Under the pieces are notes generated by a model. The model saw nothing but the letters and a program-made list of their open reading frames with translations, did no database searches and was not told where the DNA came from. A stretch of DNA of 64,000 nucleotides from Vibrio tarriae (GTDB taxonomy: Bacteria > Pseudomonadota > Gammaproteobacteria > Enterobacterales > Vibrionaceae). The first letter of the stretch is position 1. Each line of letters starts with the position of its first letter. A program made the position numbers and the translations under genes. The stretch covers positions 1,922,001 through 1,986,000 of the forward strand of contig NZ_CP022353.1 of the NCBI RefSeq assembly GCF_002216685.1, written 5' to 3'. Below are positions 57,679 through 64,000 of this stretch, piece by piece.

Positions 57679-57705
57679 GGCGCGCTTAGCGCGCCTCTTT
57701 TTTTA
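57679..57705 (+). terminator. hairpin between citS and oadG
   Basis: GGCGCGC-TTA-GCGCGCC followed by TCTTTTTTTATC. A true terminator shape within the operon; it may cut oadGAB expression relative to citS. Confidence 0.75.
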
Positions 57706-57744
57706 TCTCCGTTTTCAACCCTGTTTTTACCACTGGAAGTGACC

Positions 57745-58017
57745 ATGCAATCAACCTCACTGTTCCTCGAAGGGATTAATTTACTGACGCTGGGGATGGG
57801 CTTTGTGTTCATCTTTCTGATTTTCTTGGTGTATGCCACCCGTTCGATGTCGCATTTGATTGTGCGTTTTGCCCCGCCTGAAGTGCCAGCCAAAACCACC
57901 AACAAAAAAGCCTCGGCCAACAAGGCCAAACCAAACCTAGACAAAAACCCAGGTGAATTGCTCGCGGTGCTCACTGCCGCCGTCCATCACCATAAAACAC
58001 AACAAAAACTATCTTAA
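57745..58017 (+). CDS. oadG: oxaloacetate decarboxylase gamma chain
   Basis: OadG of 90 residues from ATG 57745 (the frame runs further upstream through the terminator). One N-terminal membrane helix (LLTLGMGFVFIFLIFLVYAT) and a Lys/Ala/Pro-rich cytoplasmic tail ending in LLAVLTAAVHHHKTQQ, the zinc-containing part that links alpha and beta chains. Confidence 0.88.
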   Translation: MQSTSLFLEGINLLTLGMGFVFIFLIFLVYATRSMSHLIVRFAPPEVPAKTTNKKASANKAKPNLDKNPGELLAVLTAAVHHHKTQQKLS

Positions 58018-58035
58018 GTGAAGGAGAAACTACAG

Positions 58036-59835
58036 ATGACTCAGGCGATCAAACGCGTTGGTGTTACGGATGTCGTATTGCGCGATGCTCACCAATCTCT
58101 TTTTGCCACCCGTTTACGGATTGACGACATGTTGCCGATTGCGCAGCAGTTAGATCAAATCGGCTATTGGTCTTTGGAATGTTGGGGAGGCGCGACCTTT
58201 GACAGCTGTATCCGCTTTTTAGGCGAAGACCCATGGCAACGCCTACGCTTGCTCAAACAAGCTATGCCCAATACACCTCTGCAAATGCTGCTGCGTGGGC
58301 AAAACCTGCTTGGCTATCGTCACTATGCGGATGATGTGGTGGACACCTTTGTTGAGCGTGCGGTGAAAAACGGCATGGATGTATTTCGCGTGTTCGATGC
58401 GATGAACGATGTGCGTAACATGCAACAAGCGCTGCAAGCGGTGAAAAAGATGGGCGCACATGCGCAAGGCACGCTCTGCTACACCACCAGCCCTGTACAC
58501 AACTTACAAACTTGGGTCGATGTGGCGCAGCAACTGGCGGAGCTGGGTGTCGACTCGATTGCCCTGAAAGATATGGCTGGCATTTTGACCCCGTATGCCG
58601 CTGAAGAATTAGTTTCTACCCTGAAAAAACAAGTGGATGTCGAGCTGCATCTGCACTGCCACTCCACCGCCGGCCTTGCTGATATGACTTTACTTAAAGC
58701 GATTGAAGCGGGCGTGGATCGGGTTGATACCGCGATTTCCAGCATGAGTGGCACTTATGGTCATCCTGCGACCGAATCACTGGTCGCCACCTTACAAGGC
58801 ACTGGCTACGACACCGGATTGGATATCGCTAAGCTCGAACAGATTGCGGATTATTTCCGTGATGTACGCAAAAAATACCACGCCTTTGAAGGCATGATGA
58901 AAGGCAGTGATGCGCGCATTTTGGTAGCACAAGTCCCTGGGGGCATGCTGACCAATATGGAAAGCCAGCTCAAGCAACAAAACGCGCTGGATAAACTCGA
59001 TTTAGTGCTCGAAGAGATCCCACGCGTACGTGAAGAACTCGGCTTCTTGCCTTTGGTGACCCCAACCTCACAAATCGTGGGTACACAAGCGGTGATCAAC
59101 GTGGTGATGGGCGAGCGTTACAAAACCATCACTAAAGAAACCAGCGGAGTACTGAAAGGCGAATACGGCAAAACGCCAGCACCGGTTAACACAGAACTAC
59201 AAGCTCGCGTGCTTGCGGGCGCAGAAGCCATAACTTGCCGCCCTGCTGATTTGATTGCTGCAGAAATGCCCACTTTGCAAGAGAGTGTGTTGCAGAAAGC
59301 CAAAGAGCAACACATCACACTCGCCGACAATGCGATTGATGATGTACTAACGATTGCGCTGTTTGATCAAGTGGGTTGGAAATTCCTCGCGAATCGTCAT
59401 AACCCTGATGCATTTGAACCTGCGCCACAAGCGACAAGTCCAGCCAGCACAACTAAAACGCCAACAGAAAAAAGCAAAGTACAGCCTGTGGAAAGCAACG
59501 GCGTCTACACCATTACCGTCAACAACCAAAGCTATGTAGTTAAGGTAGATGAAGGCGGCGACCTGACGCATGTCGCGCAAGCAGCGCAGGCTAGCCACGC
59601 ACCAGCACCGAGTGCAGCAGAAGGTGAAAATCTCGCGGCACCGCTCTCTGGCAACATCTGGAAAATTCATGCTGCAGCGGGCGATGAAGTGGCCGAAGGC
59701 GATGTCTTGCTGATCTTAGAAGCAATGAAGATGGAAACCGAAATCCGCGCACCACGTGCCGGAGTGATCAGTGCCATCGAAGTCAATGAAGGCGATGCGG
59801 TGCAAGTCGGCGATGCCTTGTTGGTACTGGCGTAA
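58036..59835 (+). CDS. oadA: oxaloacetate decarboxylase alpha chain
   Basis: OadA of 599 residues from ATG 58036 with AAGGAG upstream. Carboxyltransferase domain (about 1-460) with [16 protein letters not shown] and [12 protein letters not shown] (metal ligands); an Ala/Pro/Thr-rich linker; and a biotinyl domain (about 520-599) with the biotin Lys in [11 protein letters not shown]. It moves the C4 carboxyl of oxaloacetate to biotin, which OadB decarboxylates while pumping Na+. Confidence 0.96.
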   Translation: MTQAIKRVGVTDVVLRDAHQSLFATRLRIDDMLPIAQQLDQIGYWSLECWGGATFDSCIRFLGEDPWQRLRLLKQAMPNTPLQMLLRGQNLLGYRHYADDVVDTFVERAVKNGMDVFRVFDAMNDVRNMQQALQAVKKMGAHAQGTLCYTTSPVHNLQTWVDVAQQLAELGVDSIALKDMAGILTPYAAEELVSTLKKQVDVELHLHCHSTAGLADMTLLKAIEAGVDRVDTAISSMSGTYGHPATESLVATLQGTGYDTGLDIAKLEQIADYFRDVRKKYHAFEGMMKGSDARILVAQVPGGMLTNMESQLKQQNALDKLDLVLEEIPRVREELGFLPLVTPTSQIVGTQAVINVVMGERYKTITKETSGVLKGEYGKTPAPVNTELQARVLAGAEAITCRPADLIAAEMPTLQESVLQKAKEQHITLADNAIDDVLTIALFDQVGWKFLANRHNPDAFEPAPQATSPASTTKTPTEKSKVQPVESNGVYTITVNNQSYVVKVDEGGDLTHVAQAAQASHAPAPSAAEGENLAAPLSGNIWKIHAAAGDEVAEGDVLLILEAMKMETEIRAPRAGVISAIEVNEGDAVQVGDALLVLA

Positions 59836-59850
59836 TCAGAGGCAGAAAGT

Positions 59851-61152
59851 ATGGAAAATATTTTAGCCATGGTGCGTGATTTTGGCCTGTTCCACCTTCA
59901 ATGGGGACAGGGCATCATGATCCTTGTTGGGTTAGTGCTGCTCTATCTCGCCATCGTCAAACGCTTTGAGCCATTGTTGCTGGTACCTATCGGTTTTGGG
60001 GGAATCCTCTCGAATCTTCCCGATGCCGGGCTTGCCATGTCAGCTGTGGAGAATGCCGTGTATGCGGCCAAACCAGAAGTGATGGCAGCCTTTTCAGAAG
60101 TGCTGCAACTCAGCTCGTACATGCCAGCAGACATCAAGCAAGCCTTGAGTAGCGCAACACCACTGCAGATGACCACCTTGCATTTGCTCGCCGAACAGTA
60201 CCAATACAGCGATGGCATGCTCTATCTGTTTTACAGCATTGCGATTGCTTCTGGCGCTGGCCCATTAATCATCTTTATGGGTGTGGGGGCGATGACCGAC
60301 TTTGGTCCTCTGCTCGCTAACCCTAAAACCCTGCTGCTCGGTGCGGCGGCTCAGTTTGGTATTTTCACTACCGTATTGGGCGCATTGGCATTAAGCAGTT
60401 TAGGGGTGATGGATTTTAGCGTGGCGCAAGCCGCCGCAATTGGCATCATAGGTGGCGCTGATGGTCCAACTGCGATTTACGTATCGAGTATGCTCGCACC
60501 AGAATTATTGGGAGCGATTGCCGTCGCCGCTTACTCCTACATGGCGTTAGTGCCGATGATTCAGCCGCCGATCATGCGTGCGCTGACCACGCAAGAAGAG
60601 CGCAAAATTCAGATGCAGCAGCTGCGTCAGGTACACAAGCTGGAAAAAATCGGCTTTCCACTTCTACTGCTGATTTTGATTGCCTTCTTGCTGCCTTCGG
60701 CAACGCCACTACTGGGTATGTTCTGCTTTGGTAACTTGATGCGTGAATGTGGTGTGGTGGAACGTTTATCCGACACTGCGCAAAATGCACTGATCAACAT
60801 AGTGACCATTTTCCTTGGCTTATCCGTCGGTTCTAAGCTGATGGCAGATAAGTTCCTGCAACCACAAACCATCGGCATTTTAGTGCTCGGTATTGTAGCG
60901 TTTTGTGTGGGCACGGCGGCTGGGGTTTTGATGGCGAAACTGATGAACCGTTTCACCACCACCAAACTCAATCCGTTGATTGGTTCGGCTGGGGTTTCGG
61001 CCGTACCGATGGCAGCGCGAGTCTCCAACAAGGTCGGGCTTGAAGCCAACGCGCAGAACTTTTTGCTGATGCATGCCATGGGGCCTAACGTCGCAGGGGT
61101 GATTGGTTCAGCGGTCGCCGCTGGGGTTATGATCAAATATGTGATGGGGTAA
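59851..61152 (+). CDS. oadB: oxaloacetate decarboxylase beta chain (Na+ pump)
   Basis: OadB of 433 residues with about nine membrane helices. The conserved Na+/proton site Asp204 lies in [14 protein letters not shown], and [13 protein letters not shown] and the C-terminal [20 protein letters not shown] are also typical. It decarboxylates carboxybiotin on OadA and exports Na+. Confidence 0.95.
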   Translation: MENILAMVRDFGLFHLQWGQGIMILVGLVLLYLAIVKRFEPLLLVPIGFGGILSNLPDAGLAMSAVENAVYAAKPEVMAAFSEVLQLSSYMPADIKQALSSATPLQMTTLHLLAEQYQYSDGMLYLFYSIAIASGAGPLIIFMGVGAMTDFGPLLANPKTLLLGAAAQFGIFTTVLGALALSSLGVMDFSVAQAAAIGIIGGADGPTAIYVSSMLAPELLGAIAVAAYSYMALVPMIQPPIMRALTTQEERKIQMQQLRQVHKLEKIGFPLLLLILIAFLLPSATPLLGMFCFGNLMRECGVVERLSDTAQNALINIVTIFLGLSVGSKLMADKFLQPQTIGILVLGIVAFCVGTAAGVLMAKLMNRFTTTKLNPLIGSAGVSAVPMAARVSNKVGLEANAQNFLLMHAMGPNVAGVIGSAVAAGVMIKYVMG

Positions 61153-61222
61153 ACATAATTGGTTGGGGTTTATTAGACCCCAATCAATAAGCCTCATTTA
61201 TAGCAGGGATAGACTCACCGGC

Positions 61223-62920
61223 ATGAACATATCCATCACGCAATTTTTACACACCAAGGTCTGCCAGACACTTTCGTTTCAACAAAGGGTCTGCGCACTC
61301 TTGGTGGCTATGGTGGTGATCCAGCTTTCGCTGGTTGCCGGTTTTTTTCATCAAACATTAAGTGAGACTTTAGAAGATCAGATCAGCACCAAGGCATTAA
61401 TTCAAGCACGTGAAATTGCAACCGACCCCAGCATCATCGCACTTATCCAAGAAAATCGCTTTAGCGAAGTACAGCACAAGATTAATCGGCTACAGCGCAT
61501 TTCAGATGCCGATTTTATTGTGGTTGGCGATTCTCAAGGTATTCGTATTACGCACCCAGATGTTCGTAAAGTCGGACAACCAATGCGAGGGGGCGATAAC
61601 ATCCGTGCATTGAAGGAGGGCAAACACTACACCTCCACTCAAAAAGGCAGCTTAGGTTGGGCTATTCGTGGTAAAGCCGCGATTGTTGCCCCCTCAGGAG
61701 AAATTCTTGGTGTCGTTTCCGTCGGCTATCTGCTGGATAACATCAGCAGTTGGTTGATGTTTTATTCTTATCCGGTCATTTTGACCCTGTTGATTTTAAT
61801 GCTGCTCTCGGCCTTAGGTGCATGGGTGTTTACCCGTCATATCAAACAACAGATGTTCAATATGGAGCCGGAAGAGATCGCCATGAACCTCAACCTACAA
61901 CAATCGATTTTACAAAGTGTGTATGAAGGTATCGTGGCGATTAGTTTGAAAGGGGAAATCCTTTCCGTAAATGCTAAGGCACTGAATATTTTAGGTATTG
62001 CCCACCAACCGAATCATTTGATTGGCCGTAATGTTCAAGAGTTCATTACTCCGACTTGCTTTTTTATGGGCGCGAGCCCGTTTGGAAAATTGGCACAACA
62101 AAACAGTGCTAACCAGCAGGATGAACTGATCAGTTGCAATGGTGAAACCTTGGTGGCAAACCGCGTGCCGATTAATTCAGGGCAACAACAAATTGGTTGG
62201 GTGGTGAGCTTTCGCCGCCGCAACGATTTCAATACATTGACCTCGCAGCTCACCCAGATCCGCCAGCATAACGATAACCTGCGCGTGATGAGTCACGAGT
62301 TTGCCAACCGCCTCTCCACCATCGGCGGCTTAATTCAAATTGGTGCGTACGATGAAGCAGTCAAAACCATTCGCCGTGAAACCGCAGAGCAGCAGCAATT
62401 GATTGATTTCATCGCGCAGACGTTTCATCCCAAAGTGATCGCCGGTTTACTGCTGGGTAAATACTGCCGCGCCAGAGAACTCGGGCTTTGTTTAGAGTTC
62501 GACCCTATGTCGCATCTGCATCAAGAACCACAGTGCATGACATCAGATGAACTCGCGGCGGTACTCGGTAATCTGCTGGATAACGCGTTTGAAGCCACGC
62601 TTAAAAATCCAGACAGCAATAAGATCATTTCCCTGCTACTGACCGATAACGGTGAGGAGCTGGTGATTGAAGTGGCGGACAACGGCAACGGCATCTCGGC
62701 CGACATCGCCCAAACTTTGTTTCTCAAGGGAGTGAGTAGCAAGAACCAAGAAGGACACGGTATCGGACTTTACCTTGTTCACCAATTTGTCACTCAGGCT
62801 CATGGATCGATACTTATCGACAGTGCAGAGCCTAAAGGGACTATTTTTTCTATTTTTATTCCCAATCGCCCCCAAACGCTTGCGGCGGAAAACCTTCCGC
62901 CACTTGCAGAAAGGGCATAA
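61223..62920 (+). CDS. citA: citrate-sensing histidine kinase CitA/DpiB
   Basis: Sensor kinase of 565 residues from ATG 61223. Membrane segment about 22-44, a periplasmic PAS-like citrate-binding domain (about 45-180, DADFIVVGDSQGIRITHPD), a second membrane segment (about 185-205), a cytoplasmic PAS domain, the histidine box MSHEFANRLSTIGG, and the ATPase domain with NLLDNAFEA, ADNGNGIS and GHGIGLYLV. It is the CitA/DcuS class. Overlaps nothing: citB starts 13 bases after its stop. Confidence 0.92.
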   Translation: MNISITQFLHTKVCQTLSFQQRVCALLVAMVVIQLSLVAGFFHQTLSETLEDQISTKALIQAREIATDPSIIALIQENRFSEVQHKINRLQRISDADFIVVGDSQGIRITHPDVRKVGQPMRGGDNIRALKEGKHYTSTQKGSLGWAIRGKAAIVAPSGEILGVVSVGYLLDNISSWLMFYSYPVILTLLILMLLSALGAWVFTRHIKQQMFNMEPEEIAMNLNLQQSILQSVYEGIVAISLKGEILSVNAKALNILGIAHQPNHLIGRNVQEFITPTCFFMGASPFGKLAQQNSANQQDELISCNGETLVANRVPINSGQQQIGWVVSFRRRNDFNTLTSQLTQIRQHNDNLRVMSHEFANRLSTIGGLIQIGAYDEAVKTIRRETAEQQQLIDFIAQTFHPKVIAGLLLGKYCRARELGLCLEFDPMSHLHQEPQCMTSDELAAVLGNLLDNAFEATLKNPDSNKIISLLLTDNGEELVIEVADNGNGISADIAQTLFLKGVSSKNQEGHGIGLYLVHQFVTQAHGSILIDSAEPKGTIFSIFIPNRPQTLAAENLPPLAERA

Positions 62921-62933
62921 TAAGAGTTTGATT

Positions 62934-63617
62934 ATGATGGAATTAATCGACGTACTAATCGTAGAGGATGAAACAAGCATTGCCGACGTACATAGTTTTT
63001 ATCTCAAGCAGACGGCTCGCTTTCGTCCTGTGGGCGTTGCGCAAAATATTAGCGAAGCACGCAATATGGTGCGCATTCTTAAGCCGAAACTGATCTTCTT
63101 GGATAACTACCTGCCCGATGGACGAGGCATTGAGCTTTTAAAGGAGCTGACTCACCAACCTCAAGCGCCAGATGTGATTTTTATCACCGCCGCTTCCGAT
63201 ATGGAGACAGTACGCGAAGCGGTACGCTGCGGGGTATTTGATTATCTGTTAAAACCGATTGCTTATGATCGAGTACAAAACTCTCTCGAACGTTATCTGA
63301 AATATACCAGTTCTTTGCGCGCCAATGACAGCGTCAATCAGCGACACGTCGATGAGCTGTTTAATTTTCAAGCCAAAACCGAGCAACTCGATGGATTACC
63401 CAAAGGCATTGATGAGCTGACTTTGATTAAAATCCAAGAGATTTATCACCATGAACCGCAAGCCGCCTATACCGCAGAATTGTTAGGACAAGCGATTGGA
63501 ATTAGCAAAACCACGGCTAGACGTTATCTAGAATACTGTGTGGCCAGCGGTTTTCTGGAGGCCTGTATTCAACATGGTCGGGTAGGTCGTCCTGAGCGGC
63601 TTTACCAAAAGCGCTAA
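62934..63617 (+). CDS. citB: citrate response regulator CitB/DpiA
   Basis: Response regulator of 227 residues from ATG 62934. Receiver domain with the acidic pair E11-D12, phosphorylated Asp57 in FLDNYLPDG and Lys in LLKPIAY; then a linker and a C-terminal winged helix (ISKTTARRYLEYCVASGFLE). The CitB/DcuR family. It should activate citC and citS from the divergent region. The frame upstream of 62934 overlaps citA and is not used. Confidence 0.93.
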   Translation: MMELIDVLIVEDETSIADVHSFYLKQTARFRPVGVAQNISEARNMVRILKPKLIFLDNYLPDGRGIELLKELTHQPQAPDVIFITAASDMETVREAVRCGVFDYLLKPIAYDRVQNSLERYLKYTSSLRANDSVNQRHVDELFNFQAKTEQLDGLPKGIDELTLIKIQEIYHHEPQAAYTAELLGQAIGISKTTARRYLEYCVASGFLEACIQHGRVGRPERLYQKR

Positions 63618-63653
63618 CCTACCCGCCACTATGCCGGATTTATATGGCATGAG

Positions 63654-63926
63654 CTATAAGGTGTAATGGAAGGGGATCACTTCGGTCGTATCCCCTATTT
63701 CCAAAATTCCTTCTAAGTTGTTGCTATGGCACTGACAAAGTGGAATCACAAATACTCCTTCTTCATCCTTATCACGTTTCACCAACATCGCCTGAGAAGA
63801 TGGAATTAAGCAGTTAATCTCAGCACAAAATGCCTGGCTATCACGGCTAAAATGTTGCCAATACGCCAACCAATTTTGGCGCGCTTCGGCGGAAGCTAAA
63901 TCTTTAGAAACCTTTCTTACTAACAT
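63654..63926 (-). CDS. small protein of unknown function, CxC motif
   Basis: Protein of 90 residues, MLVRKVSKDLASAEARQNWL, with a C-terminal stretch DEEGVFVIPLCQCHSNNLEG then ILEIGDTTEVIPFHYTL. The CQCHSN cluster recalls a metal site or HNH-like motif, but I do not recognise the family. Convergent with citB. Upstream of its start little sequence is available. Confidence 0.55.
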   Translation of the reverse strand: MLVRKVSKDLASAEARQNWLAYWQHFSRDSQAFCAEINCLIPSSQAMLVKRDKDEEGVFVIPLCQCHSNNLEGILEIGDTTEVIPFHYTL

Positions 63927-64000
63927 CGCATCACCACTGTGGCTATTGAGTCGCTCTATTACAATGGATTTTGGCTTGTCTAAGCATGAAGCGATTCAAA

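Noticed and set aside
62775-62933. Longer N-terminus for citB
   Set aside because: This extension overlaps citA coding sequence in another frame; receiver domains start at MMELIDVLIVEDE.

Overview
The window is a chromosomal segment of a Vibrio, most like the V. cholerae / V. mimicus / V. metoecus group. I infer this from gene order (truC ... rpmE2-rpmJ, trmO, proS, purL, mltF, tadA, minor pilins, dnaJ-dnaK, grpE, nadK, recN, bamE, rnfH-ratA, smpB-ssrA, then a complete citrate-fermentation locus), from Vibrio-type protein sequences and from memory of the V. cholerae large chromosome, not from a search. No rRNA or tRNA gene was seen; the only stable RNAs found are tmRNA and a CsrB-type sRNA.

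Layout. 1-3125: tRNA modification (truC) and small conserved proteins. 3126-3953: no protein gene, but a minus-strand RNA with about 16 AGGA motifs, a rho-independent terminator and an upstream GacA/VarA-type palindrome, i.e. a CsrB-family sponge RNA for CsrA. 3954-10844: YaiI family, an AbgT transporter, the zinc-independent ribosomal proteins L31B and L36B behind a Zur box, trmO, proS and small proteins. 10950-17619: purL with PurR box, mltF, a 43-residue basic ORF with a structured leader, tadA. 17656-22323: LysR regulator, glutathione-dependent formaldehyde detoxification (frmA-frmB), a second AbgT transporter. 22718-25976: type IV pilus minor pilins and a pilE-like pilin. 26059-34678: dnaJ-dnaK and grpE, with sigma-32 promoters, separated by a zinc-acquisition locus (His-rich outer-membrane protein broken by a frameshift, ZnuA/AztC-like binding protein, ABC-3 permease, divergent AztD-like lipoprotein) whose divergent promoter holds a Zur box with the same 16-base core as the one before rpmE2. 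No ATPase gene accompanies this transporter.

34824-39944: nadK, recN (two SOS boxes), bamE, rnfH, ratA, smpB and ssrA. In toxigenic V. cholerae the 3' end of ssrA is the insertion site of the VPI-1 pathogenicity island. Here the same site holds a small degenerate element (about 39945-42826): a truncated P4-type integrase, a HipA-family kinase gene followed by its HipB-like partner in reversed order, three evenly spaced palindromic operators, and a diverged copy of the ssrA 3' end at the far side. Next to it is a 1046-residue PLD-helicase-DUF3427 protein resembling the type IV restriction enzyme SauUSI.

46776-50596: membrane protein, FAD-dependent oxidoreductase, 7Fe ferredoxin, RNA methyltransferase. 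50764-63617: citrate fermentation, with citCDEFXG on the minus strand and citS-oadGAB-citAB on the plus strand, sharing a divergent promoter region. CitS imports citrate, citrate lyase (CitDEF, matured by CitC, CitX and CitG) cleaves it to acetate and oxaloacetate, and OadGAB decarboxylates oxaloacetate while pumping Na+; CitAB senses citrate. The window ends with a small unrecognised protein.
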